Source of the DNA: Cupriavidus pauculus
GTDB lineage: Bacteria; Pseudomonadota; Gammaproteobacteria; Burkholderiales; Burkholderiaceae
Direction of reading: 5' to 3'
DNA length: 64,000 bases
Assembly (NCBI RefSeq): GCF_003854935.1
Contig: NZ_CP033969.1
Span: 2,666,001-2,730,000, forward strand
The notes beneath the pieces were generated by a model. It did no database searches. It had not been told where the DNA came from and saw only the letters and a list, made by a program, of their open reading frames with translations. Positions within the stretch are counted from its first letter, which is position 1. Every line of letters starts with the position of its first letter. The position numbers and the translations under genes are program-made. Positions 1 through 8,643 of the stretch are shown one piece after another.

Positions 1-1
1 A

Positions 2-1744
2 CCCATTATTGCGAAGCATCCATTGGCCGATCAACGCTCTAGTGGTTACGCTGGCGCGCTGGCGCAGTTATTCGAAAAGTTTCCTGATGTCAAGAAAGAT
101 TTAATACAAAAATTCTTTCTGCAGCCGGATAAACAAAAGAAGTCAAAAAATAGCCGTTCGCCGCAGTTAGGGCCGCAGCCTTATATTGAAATACATGGCG
201 AGTTTCTTTCTGAATTACGGACAAAAGGGGTTGGAGAGAATGAATGGCCCTTCCTGACGGAAGACAAGGGTAGACGATCCCTTTTGCGCTTCCTTCATTC
301 TTTGAAGAATGAAAGATCAGAGCGTGCGGTAAAAGCCAGAATGGGTGCTGAGGCGACTAACAATCTAGGACATGGTATGGGTCCTAATGCTCTCATATCG
401 CCACTTCTCCCGTTTGCAGTCGTAGAGCTTGATTACACAGTTATTGATATTCCCACTCATGTTAGGGTGATTGATCCCAACGGTACAGGGCATTTGATAC
501 CTATATCTCGTTGGTATCTAGGGTTGCTGGTCGAGGTAAAAACAAGCGCAATTTTGGGCGCACATATCTCTCTGGAAGTTAACCCGAGCGCCGATTGTGC
601 GTTGCAGACGATGTTGAGCAGTGTGCCTGTCGTGTTAGACGCACGGAATTCTGGTGACGTTCGCATTGAGGTACGTAGCACCAATATGGATTTTGTTGCA
701 CGCGGCCCCACCTTGATATGCTCGTTGATACCGCAGTTGGCAGGGCAAGCATTCAGTTTGCTTAGGGTGGATAACGGTTGGTGCAATATTGCAAATGATT
801 TTGTAAATAACGTTATTGATGTATTTGGTTGTGCCATTGAGTTCGGCCCCCCACGTGCCTGGTGGGGAAGGTCGTTAGTCGAAAGGATCATTGGGGTTTC
901 AAAAGAACGCGGAGAGCATCGCCTGAAGGCCACATACGCGTCGGGCCCCGACGATGTTCGCCGGCCCCCCGATGTCGAACAGCTCGGTTTAAATGACGGA
1001 ATCGACCTTGATTTTGTGGTCGATATGTTGAATGCCGTTGTCCGTGAACATAATACTATCTCAACCGGTGATCGACTTAATGGTGCAACTGTAATTAATG
1101 TTCTGCAAAGATTCGTAGATAAGCATGAGCTTCTATGGGTTCCACAGCCTCTACCAAGATCTATCAATTCAAATGATCGACTCCTTATGCACCGACGAAA
1201 GGTGGAGGTTAGGGGAGAATGGGGCGTCCATACGCGTAGGCCGTACATTAATACGGCATACTGCCGATATACAAATCCTCGTATCGCTTCTGATTTTTCT
1301 ATGATAGGAAGAAAAGTGTTTGTCTACATCAATCGTCTCGATGCGAGAGAGGCATGGGCAAGTGACGCGGAAACTGGCGAGAATTTGGGCAAGCTATACG
1401 GTGAGGAAAAATGGGAAAACTGGCGATGTGCATTGCGGGTCAGAGAACTGGTAGGCGCAAAAGCAAAGGGACGGCCCCGAGGCCGGAGCCCCGATATTTA
1501 TGCTAGATCCGGAAAAGTAGATTATGAGTTTGTAACGAGCGAAAATAGCGGCGAAAATATCGGAAAAAAAACTGCGCTTGCGATAGCGAAAGTAGCTCGG
1601 GATAGCTTTACTGGTTCGAAATCAGCATCCCTAAAGCCGGCCGAAGAAGATAACCACAATAATAATGTTGGGAGTGATAACGATCTGCTTCCAAATATAA
1701 ATCCGCGCGGAATATTCAAGCTGGATTCGGGGAATAAGAAATGA
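2..1744 (+). CDS. TniA/TnsB-family DDE transposase, 5' partial
   Basis: Catalytic subunit of a Tn7/Tn5053-type transposon, which would bind element ends and carry out strand transfer. Counting from the first available start (TTG at 23), the protein has a retroviral-integrase-like core. D137 lies in VVELDYTVID, D250 in RVDNGW, and E287 in WWGRSLVERI; the 36-residue D-to-E spacing fits the DDE family. The C-terminal part is basic (Mu-type beta barrel and linker). The reading frame is open from base 2 with no stop, and no good ribosome site precedes the TTG, so the true N-terminus (with DNA-binding HTH domains) is probably outside the window. The stop overlaps the next gene region, so this is one operon with the ATPase and TniQ. 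The region is visibly AT-richer than the later catabolic genes, a sign of transfer. TniA versus TnsB cannot be settled here. Confidence 0.85.
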   Translation, partial: PIIAKHPLADQRSSGYAGALAQLFEKFPDVKKDLIQKFFLQPDKQKKSKNSRSPQLGPQPYIEIHGEFLSELRTKGVGENEWPFLTEDKGRRSLLRFLHSLKNERSERAVKARMGAEATNNLGHGMGPNALISPLLPFAVVELDYTVIDIPTHVRVIDPNGTGHLIPISRWYLGLLVEVKTSAILGAHISLEVNPSADCALQTMLSSVPVVLDARNSGDVRIEVRSTNMDFVARGPTLICSLIPQLAGQAFSLLRVDNGWCNIANDFVNNVIDVFGCAIEFGPPRAWWGRSLVERIIGVSKERGEHRLKATYASGPDDVRRPPDVEQLGLNDGIDLDFVVDMLNAVVREHNTISTGDRLNGATVINVLQRFVDKHELLWVPQPLPRSINSNDRLLMHRRKVEVRGEWGVHTRRPYINTAYCRYTNPRIASDFSMIGRKVFVYINRLDAREAWASDAETGENLGKLYGEEKWENWRCALRVRELVGAKAKGRPRGRSPDIYARSGKVDYEFVTSENSGENIGKKTALAIAKVARDSFTGSKSASLKPAEEDNHNNNVGSDNDLLPNINPRGIFKLDSGNKK

Positions 1745-1768
1745 TTGCGTGCGATCGTGGAGAAAGAA

Positions 1769-2776
1769 ATGGATGAGGGTCATCTTCGAGCATTAATGCT
1801 GCAGCACCCGATTATATCCAAGAAGAGCAGAGCGGAATCACCATTATGGACACTCCCGATATCGAATTTTTATGACAACGCCAGAACTTTATTGTTTCTC
1901 AGGCAAAGTTTTTTCATAGAAGAGATCGCTGGCGAGGGAAAAACCATCATGATGAATGTCCTTCGTGAGCGGTTACCAAGAGATCTCAGCGAAATTCACG
2001 TACTCTCTTATAGAGGCTTAAATAGGGAAATATTTTCTCATGGTGGATTTGTGAGGGATTTGCTTTATACGGTTAATCATGCTGCTCTTGATGGAAATTC
2101 ATACGAATTAAGTCGGAGATTGATTAATGACATTGTGGCTTCTGCACTGGAGACTAATTGGAAGCTAATTGTGATGCTGGTTGACGAAGCGCAGGCCCTT
2201 CGTCCTATAGATTTCGGTTTTATCAAAGATCTGCATAATGAATTAGAAGAGGTGAGGATTGATTTCGTCGTGATTTGTTGTGGCGAGTCTCCAAAAATTC
2301 GTGAATTATTCAGAACCTTATCCAGTGAGCAGCAAATAGGCTGCCTGGATCGGTATTTTAGGCATCGGCTGAGACTCAGCGGATATGGATTGGAAGAGCT
2401 GCAAGATCTGCTTGAGGTGATCGACGTGAAAAGATGGCCGACGGATTTTGGACCAACATGGACAGAATTTTGTTTTCCACTCGGATATGCCTCTGGCTTT
2501 CGCCTAGCTAATCAAGCCAGTTTATTTTGGCAGGCAATGAAGGAGGTACATCTTATAAGAGACGATAAAATATCAGAACCAAGTCAAAATGGAAAATTGC
2601 TTTCGAGGCGTATTTTCGATGCTCTTGGGTTTTTAGCGTTTAAGGGTATGGATAAAGATTGCCCAAACTTCGAGTTTCCAAAGGAAGATTGGCAGAGTGC
2701 CGCTAAGTTTGCAGCTAAATCGGCCTGGGATGAAAAACCGGATGCCACGGATAGACCAGACTGCTCTCAAGCTTAG
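1769..2776 (+). CDS. TniB/TnsC-family AAA+ transposition ATPase
   Basis: ATPase that links target selection to the transposase in Tn7-like and Tn5053-like elements. A Walker A motif (GEGKT, about residue 50) and a Walker B motif (LIVMLVDEAQAL) are visible, and the protein is about 335 residues, close to family size. An in-frame TTG at 1745 directly follows the transposase stop. The ATG at 1769 is preferred because GGAG lies six bases before it. The gene is tightly spaced with the transposase upstream and the TniQ gene (2 bases) downstream, so the three are likely co-transcribed. The base composition is AT-rich like its partners. Confidence 0.85.
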   Translation: MDEGHLRALMLQHPIISKKSRAESPLWTLPISNFYDNARTLLFLRQSFFIEEIAGEGKTIMMNVLRERLPRDLSEIHVLSYRGLNREIFSHGGFVRDLLYTVNHAALDGNSYELSRRLINDIVASALETNWKLIVMLVDEAQALRPIDFGFIKDLHNELEEVRIDFVVICCGESPKIRELFRTLSSEQQIGCLDRYFRHRLRLSGYGLEELQDLLEVIDVKRWPTDFGPTWTEFCFPLGYASGFRLANQASLFWQAMKEVHLIRDDKISEPSQNGKLLSRRIFDALGFLAFKGMDKDCPNFEFPKEDWQSAAKFAAKSAWDEKPDATDRPDCSQA

Positions 2777-2778
2777 GC

Positions 2779-4107
2779 ATGAAAGACGCTCACTGGTGCG
2801 GTGGTGGATTAGATTCGATACCAAATGAGTCTTCATTCGGGTATTTTCATCGGTTGTGTTGGCTGAATGCAGTTGGCATGCAAGCCGCAATGAGGTTACT
2901 CGATGCTCCGAATTTTCCCACGCGCACGCAGACTTTTTTCGGCAAGCTGAAACGAATCCGCCATGTCATAGAGCGAGTTAACTTCAATAGTACTAGGTTT
3001 CCAGAGGAGCGTTCGCTGGTGGCTGGGGAGGTTTCAAATTTGTTGGGCGCCATTTTTACTAGTCGCCTTAGATTTTGTCCCGTTTGTTTGGAGTCCGGAT
3101 ATCACTCGATCTGGTTTCAGTGTAGCAAGTTAGCGCGATGCCCGATTCACAATGTTGATATACATGATCGTTGCATGAAGTGTAGTAGCCTTCTCTCCGA
3201 TATAGGTATTTTGGAAAACTTCAGAGAGGCGCTTCATTGTCCGGTATGTCACTGTGCATTATCGGGGGCGCCCCTTAGTCCAGGAGTTTTTGTCGAAAGC
3301 TACCTCCACGAACATCGAACCCACGTAAAAATATATCGACAAGCATTCTCTACGTTGAATGAGTGGGTAGAGGATGTCTCCGCTCGCGGTGACAGTTGGA
3401 TCGCCTACTCCAACGTCGAAATATGGGCCGCGGATGCGGAATGTGCCTTTGCGATTGCATGTGCGCTGGCAAAGCCTCCGGAGATATTGGAACGGCCATC
3501 ATGCAACGGCGTAGCCCTGTTCTGGCAACGACATTTGGCGGGAAATATGTCATTCGTGCCTTTGTTTACTATTAGACGGCGCGAAGACGAGCTTATACGC
3601 GTTGTCTATTGCTGCACTTTGCGGCTTCTGCGTTCTTATGCTGCGGGTATTGCGAGCTCCGGGAGGGTTCCGCTGAAGCAATTTGTCGTCTTCAGGAAGG
3701 GCGACGGAATACAAGTCAGCACAGGGGATGCACGAGTACAGGCCTACCTGCTGCTACGCTATTTTGTGGAACAACCTGCCAATAGTGTTATCGCGCTTGA
3801 TTCAGCAGTAGAACAGGTGTCGCCAAGTAGAGATTTGGGATGGTTTCTCTCCAGGGACGAGAACTCGAGAGCATCGACCCGAGCAGGAATTCTATTGGCG
3901 TATGCGACAATGCATCGTGCGATTCGAGAAGCAGCGACCTCCGGATTTGTGAAATGGGATCGTCTGATCGAACTGGTACAAGGTGTCGTCATGGCCCATC
4001 AATACTCGGAGACTGTCGAGCGGGGAGTCGTAGTATTCCGGATGCCCGTGGGAATGCCTTTGGCTCCGTTTCGGCCTTTGCCGAATCTTCCCCGCATTTC
4101 TGCGTAA
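2779..4107 (+). CDS. TniQ/TnsD-family target-selection protein
   Basis: DNA-binding targeting subunit of the transposon, 442 residues. The N-terminus matches the TniQ start pattern (FGYFHRLCWLNAVG). A zinc-binding block follows between about residues 95 and 160, with CxxC pairs: FCPVC, then CSKLARCP, CMKC and CPVC. TnsD proteins recognise a fixed chromosomal site, and shorter TniQ proteins act with TniB; this length is intermediate. It starts 2 bases after the ATPase stop and ends the operon. No resolvase gene or cargo gene on the same strand follows, and no CRISPR-Cas genes are nearby, so a CRISPR-guided transposon is not supported. Confidence 0.8.
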   Translation: MKDAHWCGGGLDSIPNESSFGYFHRLCWLNAVGMQAAMRLLDAPNFPTRTQTFFGKLKRIRHVIERVNFNSTRFPEERSLVAGEVSNLLGAIFTSRLRFCPVCLESGYHSIWFQCSKLARCPIHNVDIHDRCMKCSSLLSDIGILENFREALHCPVCHCALSGAPLSPGVFVESYLHEHRTHVKIYRQAFSTLNEWVEDVSARGDSWIAYSNVEIWAADAECAFAIACALAKPPEILERPSCNGVALFWQRHLAGNMSFVPLFTIRRREDELIRVVYCCTLRLLRSYAAGIASSGRVPLKQFVVFRKGDGIQVSTGDARVQAYLLLRYFVEQPANSVIALDSAVEQVSPSRDLGWFLSRDENSRASTRAGILLAYATMHRAIREAATSGFVKWDRLIELVQGVVMAHQYSETVERGVVVFRMPVGMPLAPFRPLPNLPRISA

Positions 4108-4665
4108 GAAATCTGAAATCGGGCATCGCACGGTGGTGGTCGGAGTCATGCGCCAACTCGCCAGCAGCGAAAGCACCTTGAAAGCGGGAAAGCCAGCACG
4201 CCCCTTATGATCCCGAGAGGGCGTGGTCGGACCTTCAACGGGCCGATATTTGAGGCTGTGTGGCCGAAGGAAGCACAGTTTAGACGTCCGGCCGTTTCTC
4301 ATGAACTCGCCGGGCTTTGCGTCAGTGCCGCTGCAGCGTTTCGAGCTTCCTTGGCGGGTATCCGCCATCACTTTGTTTTCGTTGGAGGCAGGCTGGAACG
4401 AAAACTAGTTCCGGAGGTAGCGAATGTCACCCGATCGGCAGCGATGTCTTGCCTCGAACTGTTATGGATTCTGTGCGGGCCAGCTTCTCCAGGGCATACC
4501 GACCAGTAGGCCGAGTGCCCGATCAACTCTCGGCAACTGACCCAACGTTGGACATTGATCGGCGCTTTCAATGGCTGGAACGCCGCCGCACGCTCCAATA
4601 CGAGTGATTCTAAGAAAGCTGACGGTACATGCGACGTGAGCCACTCCGCGTACGCGCTGGTTGCG
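4108..4665. other. Decayed intergenic region after the tni operon
   Basis: About 560 bases without a convincing gene. The lower strand continues from the four-repeat pseudogene but loses the repeat pattern. I looked for a Tn7-like right end (short repeated binding sites with a terminal TGT) and could not identify one with confidence. Confidence 0.4.
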
Positions 4666-4944
4666 CTAGCGTAATTCGTATTGTGCAGAGCCGGTCCAAC
4701 CCTGTGCATGGGAGCACGTGCGATACAACTTGTTGCCTCGGATTTCATATTGAGGAACTGCGCTCCAGCTGTCTGCATGCGACACGGTACGGTACACCTT
4801 ATCGCCACGGATCTCATACTGAGGCAGGCCAGTTCAACCGCTAACATGGGACACCGCCCGGTAGACCTTGTTGTCGCGAATCTCGTATTGCGGGAGGCCA
4901 GTCCAGCCATCGACGTGGCTCACCGTTCGGTAGCTTTTTGCCAT
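4666..4944 (-). pseudogene. Four-repeat small protein, interrupted by a stop
   Basis: Read on the minus strand from the ATG at 4944, this encodes four tandem 23-residue units with consensus YRTVSHxDGWTGLPQYEIR followed by about four variable residues. Units start at residues 5, 28, 51 and 74. Unit 2 has TGA (4834-4836) where the others have the tryptophan codon TGG, and the frame ends in TAG right after unit 4, so the gene is probably dead or needs read-through. The alternating aromatic/charged pattern suggests short beta strands, and a closed four-fold beta structure is an inference. It starts 70 bases downstream of the SAVED gene on the same strand, which suggests a former operon. I do not recognise a function. 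Confidence 0.6.
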
Positions 4945-5014
4945 CACTTTCGCCAGATATGTCCCACACCAAAGCCACATCGGCCCAGTCATTCGGCAAT
5001 GCCTGACGCGCGTG

Positions 5015-6562
5015 CTAGGTCGGGAGCGTCAGGGAGGCTTGATAGCCGCCGCCAAACGCGCCCTCGAAGTCATACTCATACAAGGTTGTTCGTCCCATAC
5101 CCGGCTGACGCTGGCCCAGGAAGAACGTAAAGGCGTTGGGCGCCGCAATAAAAATATGCATTGGAGGTTTCACGTCCTTCCGCTCCATATTGATGCGCTG
5201 AACCAAGGCTTCGGCGAGTTCGAAAGCGTGCCTGCCGCTTGCGACCGACTGCGCTCCCGATCCGCACGACGGTTTCGCGACTAATAGCTTGCTGACGCCA
5301 GGCAAGGCGGTGGCAATATAGCCGCGCACCGCGTCGGGAATATCGTGGGTGAGCGCAACAGCCACGGCCATCTCTCCTGACTCTGACGTCAAGTCTTCCA
5401 CTTCAAAGTTCCACGTCGGCCAGTCTGGATTGGTGAAAGTGTCCGTCGCGCTCCAGCTTTGCCGGTCGATCGTACGCTGCTCGATTTCCACGTGCCGTCC
5501 AGACTTGATGTTGACGACGGACCCAGCGGCAAACGCCAGCGTCAAGTGGGCGTCTAGCGCCAGGAGTAACGGTTGCGGTTCGCGCGCCGCGTCAATGAGA
5601 AAGCGCTTGAGCGCGGGGTACAGGTTGCCGGTCCAATCTTGCTGGTCGCGAATGGCCCGATCGTTGAAATACGGTATCAAGTCCAGGACGGTGCTGCATC
5701 GTTCCTCTAGTCGGTCGAACGCGTGCTCGAACGACTTGACACCCACTAGTGTCCTTGGAGAGTTCCTTTTCGCAAACAGATTCTCGCGCTGGCAGGCGTC
5801 CCGAAAGGTGTCCCGCGTGAACTCGAGGCGACCCTGGGCGAGCCATTGGAAGACGATGTCGTCATACCGGAAGCTACTCTCGTTCAGCGGTATGCGAAGC
5901 AGTCCCCGGTTCTCGAAGTGCATGTCCAACAGTTCGCGGAGGTCATCCAGCGATGTGGAGTCGGTGTCGAGCGAAAGCGTGCGGGCCAGTAGACGCAATT
6001 CGGCATCGTCGATGCCCAGATGTTCCCGCCACAGTTTCCGGATCCGGCCTGTCGCCGACGCATCGGTCTTCGTGCCAAACAACTGCTCCAGGCGAATGGC
6101 TTTGTGACGCTGATGGATAAGGGGTCGGAGCGGGTCGGTCTGCGCGATCCGCCAGTTGGTTAGCAATTTGAATCGGACCCCGATCCCGTCTTTCGCGTGG
6201 GCGTGCTGAGCATTTCGGGCCCGCTGAAGAAAGGAAAAACGATTGGCGTTGATCCACTCGGGATCTATGAGGTCGCTATGTCCGAAGTCGCTTACCGAAA
6301 CGTGCCACTTGCATTGCGTGTACTCCCGCAGGATTGGTTTTCCTTCTGGGTCATTTGGTGCACGGCTGGGGTCATATTCCACCCATACGTCGTCGAAGCC
6401 TTTGGGACCGGATTCGAAACCCACGCGAATGACGGGGCTGTTAGGGTCAAGCAGGCAAACGGCCTTGCGCCAGAAAATCCGGGCCTGGAAGTTGTCGCCG
6501 TCCCGACGCACAGGCGCTTTAGTTATCGGCAGTCGATAGCTGACGCGCGGCGGGACATGCAT
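5015..6562 (-). CDS. Cap4-like nuclease-SAVED domain protein (orphan CBASS effector)
   Basis: About 515 residues from the ATG at 6562. The N-terminal third contains a PD-(D/E)xK-like nuclease pattern: GFDDVWVEYD, then TQCKWHV about 20 residues later, giving candidate D, E and QxK residues. The last ~170 residues look like a SAVED domain, with ALTHDIPDAVRGY, HIFIAAPNAFTFFLGQ and LYEYDFEG. In known Cap4 proteins SAVED binds a cyclic oligonucleotide and activates a DNA-degrading nuclease during phage attack. No CD-NTase is present in the window; sequence upstream is broken by IS66 debris. The frame stays open to 6748, but those 62 extra codons overlap the inverted repeats and IS66 sequence, so an internal start is chosen. 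The gene may be N-terminally truncated. Confidence 0.7.
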   Translation of the reverse strand: MHVPPRVSYRLPITKAPVRRDGDNFQARIFWRKAVCLLDPNSPVIRVGFESGPKGFDDVWVEYDPSRAPNDPEGKPILREYTQCKWHVSVSDFGHSDLIDPEWINANRFSFLQRARNAQHAHAKDGIGVRFKLLTNWRIAQTDPLRPLIHQRHKAIRLEQLFGTKTDASATGRIRKLWREHLGIDDAELRLLARTLSLDTDSTSLDDLRELLDMHFENRGLLRIPLNESSFRYDDIVFQWLAQGRLEFTRDTFRDACQRENLFAKRNSPRTLVGVKSFEHAFDRLEERCSTVLDLIPYFNDRAIRDQQDWTGNLYPALKRFLIDAAREPQPLLLALDAHLTLAFAAGSVVNIKSGRHVEIEQRTIDRQSWSATDTFTNPDWPTWNFEVEDLTSESGEMAVAVALTHDIPDAVRGYIATALPGVSKLLVAKPSCGSGAQSVASGRHAFELAEALVQRINMERKDVKPPMHIFIAAPNAFTFFLGQRQPGMGRTTLYEYDFEGAFGGGYQASLTLPT

Positions 6563-6656
6563 CCGCATCGATGCCGTAGCCCAGCAAATGCAGGGCCGCG
6601 GCATGGATCGACGCGTGTTCGTTCGATATAGCTCCCGCGAAGCTTCCATAATTGCG
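6519..6656 (-). pseudogene. Possible 3' end of a lost gene upstream of the SAVED gene
   Basis: In a different minus-strand frame, a 45-codon open segment (containing SNEHASIHAAALHLLGYG) ends with TAA at 6519-6521, overlapping the SAVED gene start by 44 bases. Overlapping stop and start codons are usual inside defence operons, so this may be the tail of a gene (perhaps the missing cyclase or another CBASS gene) cut off by the inverted repeats and IS66. The segment is short and matches no family I can name, so this is weak. Confidence 0.25.
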
Positions 6657-6700
6657 AACTTACGATAATTTCGATTATGGAAGGGCTTCCATAATCGAAA
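6643..6700. repeat. Inverted-repeat array with CTTCCATAAT half-sites
   Basis: A perfect 15-base inverted repeat, TTTCGATTATGGAAG (6669-6683) and CTTCCATAATCGAAA (6686-6700), separated by GG. A third related half-site, CTTCCATAATTGCGAA, lies at 6643-6658 and also pairs with the left arm. Three half-sites with a short spacer resemble recombinase or repressor binding arrays. The array sits exactly at the junction between the SAVED gene and the IS66 remnant. Confidence 0.6.
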
Positions 6701-6701
6701 G

Positions 6702-6956
6702 GCATGGCTCTTCGCAGACACCGTGGCCGGCGCCAAGGCAAGCGCCATGATCTATAGCCTGATGCTGACGTGCCGGGCCTGTGACGTCGAGCCATATGCC
6801 TATCTGCTCCACGTGCTCACAGAGTTGCCACAGCGAACGCCAGACGCCGACATCAGCGACCTGTTGCCGTTCAGCTTCGCCCCGCCGAAAGCCGCCCCGC
6901 CGCATCCTGCCTGAATACGCTCGTCGCACTCAAGGTGTGCCGAAACTGGCGCTTAC
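6702..6956 (+). mobile_element. IS66-family element, right-end remnant
   Basis: The plus strand at 6702-6914 encodes the last ~70 residues of an IS66 TnpC transposase (WLFADTVAGAKASAMIYSL, later TELPQRTPDADISDLLPF) and ends in TGA. About 40 bases downstream, the sequence ...GGCGCTTAC ends at 6956. Its reverse complement, GTAAGCG, is the typical IS66 terminal repeat. The element is inserted in the ISKra4 transposase gene, which resumes at 6957. Its left part is gone, replaced by the inverted-repeat array. Confidence 0.75.
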
Positions 6957-8156
6957 GATGGGCAAGCCCTTTCGATGCCGGGCGCCATAGTTGACCAACG
7001 TAGACGCGTTGCTCCGCAGGTACCCGCAGACCTTATCTAGATTCCACCACAGCGTACTGAATTCATACCCCGCTCTGGTCAGGAGCTGCGCGTCCAATGC
7101 CTTGATGCGCTCCAACGCTTTGCGGCCCTTGCCATGCCACGCGAGCCACTTGGCGTGCGTGATTTCGGTCTCTATCGACTCTCGTTCCAGTGAATCGATA
7201 ACCTTACTGCCGAACACGGAACGCTGCGCCGCTTTGAACTTCATAGCGATGTGGAACCAATCGAGAATCCTGCCGCGTGCGAGCTGACTGCCCCGGATGG
7301 TCTTCTCAAATTCACCGGCGTCGTCGCTGATCACGGTAACGCGCTCGTCGGTCGCCACACCGTTTCGAGTGAGAAATTGATCCAGCCGCGCTACTGCCGA
7401 GGTAACTTCCCGGTGCACATAGGCATAGAACTTTGGCGGCCTGTCGGTGAACGTCGCTCGTCCAGCGATGAGGTTGACATGTCGGCCAAGGCCCCTCACC
7501 GAGTCGCAATGCCGCAACCACGCCGAGTCAACGCTCACGGTCGCGACATGGCTGGATTCGCGAACCTGGACGCCTCCGTCGAAAGGGGGCAGCTTCGCAA
7601 TATCACGCTCGATGTCAGCGTCGAGTTGCTTTCCGATAGCACGAATCCGATTTCGAGTGCCGCTGAACGAAATGCCCTTGTCCAGAGGCAGTATTTCCTT
7701 CAGCATCGCCGTGGCCTGCCGATATGGCAGATGGCTTGCCCACTTCGCCTGGAGGTATTCCAGCTCTGGCGTGGCGCGATTAGTCAGCGCTTTAGACAAG
7801 GGATGGATCACGGATCGTGGCGTCGGCACAGTCCGTTGGCAAGCACACGACCACAGCCTCGGACTGTTCACCATCACCTTGCCATACACCGTGCGCACCA
7901 CCGTCGAGCGCTGGTCCTTGTGGCTCAAAGCCGCCCCGCAACTCCTGCAATGAGTCTGGCCCGAAAGCCATCCCGCGACTTGTTTCGAAACCAGCTCGGT
8001 CTGAACCTTGGCCAACAGCGAGCGGCCCTCCGCGAGGGTCAGGCCCAGATCCGCAAGACTACCGTCACGGCGCTCGATCACTGCCAAAACGCCCTCACCG
8101 GCATGGCCAATATCGCTGCCCTCGTCCGCCAACCTGGCTTCGATGATCAACCGCAT
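6930..8156 (-). pseudogene. ISKra4-family transposase, 3' truncated by IS66
   Basis: Read from the ATG at 8156. An N-terminal CxxC region (HCRSCG) and DDE-like segments are visible (VSVDSAWLRH, VTVISDDAGEF, LDWFHIAMKF), as in ISKra4 transposases. The coding match runs to NYGARHRKGLPI near 6960. The true C-terminal ~50 residues are then missing, because IS66 sequence starts at 6956 and supplies a stop codon after about nine foreign residues. The gene is therefore inactive. Confidence 0.75.
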
Positions 8157-8478
8157 GGCTTGCTCCCACCGTTGCGATACCGATCAGCCTAGTTCACATA
8201 CAACCGGCGCGGTGCCTAAGCGGCACTTTCTTGGTGTCCTCCCCAACCTTTGCACGCTCTCCAACGGATAGCGAGAAGATGTTGTTCGAGCGTGAGAAAC
8301 GCAAATACAATGCGATGCATAGGCCAGTCTGTTCTGGTTGTCGTGTGGCGCCTGGAAAACATCGCACGATATCAGAGCAGTACTGGCCTTCCTTATGTCC
8401 GTTGCGTCTCGCGCTGATTGCGGAGATGTTCAGAAAATCGCCCCAGCCGTTCGCGGGATAAACGGCCCTCCCCAAACC
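8157..8478. other. IS-derived non-coding sequence
   Basis: About 320 bases between the start of the ISKra4 transposase and the ISL3 remnant. It should contain the ISKra4 left end and the ISL3 right end, but I cannot place the terminal repeats. No gene is supported. Confidence 0.35.
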
Positions 8479-8622
8479 TCAGATTGCGCGGGACGTAACA
8501 ACCCGCAGCCGCAGAAGCTCGATATTGGCGCGGCCATACATTTGGCGCTTGAGGAGCTTGAGCCTGTTGACATGACCCTCCGTCTGGCCATTGCTCCATT
8601 GCAGCCTGACACGCGCGGTGGA
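8479..8622 (-). pseudogene. ISL3-family transposase, C-terminal remnant
   Basis: A 47-codon segment ending in TGA encodes WSNGQTEGHVNRLKLLKRQ followed by MYGRANIELLRLR, the conserved end of ISL3-family transposases. Nothing of the N-terminal ~85 percent remains. It abuts the stop codon of the desaturase-SRPBCC gene at 8644. Confidence 0.75.
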
Positions 8623-8643
8623 GCCTGCATGCCCCCATGCCCT

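Noticed and set aside
457-1248. 263-codon frame opposite the TniA/TnsB gene
   Set aside because: Antisense to the DDE transposase core, serine/threonine-rich and without any motif.
2-4107. CRISPR-guided (CAST) transposon
   Set aside because: TniQ is present, but no cas genes or array occur in the window.
4108-4371. Minus-strand open frame over the end of the TniQ gene and following sequence
   Set aside because: It crosses a well-supported gene in antisense and shows no family signature.
4666-4944. Possible CRISPR array (repeats of about 69 bases)
   Set aside because: The repeats are contiguous, diverged at silent positions and encode a conserved 23-residue unit in one frame. There are no spacers and no cas genes.
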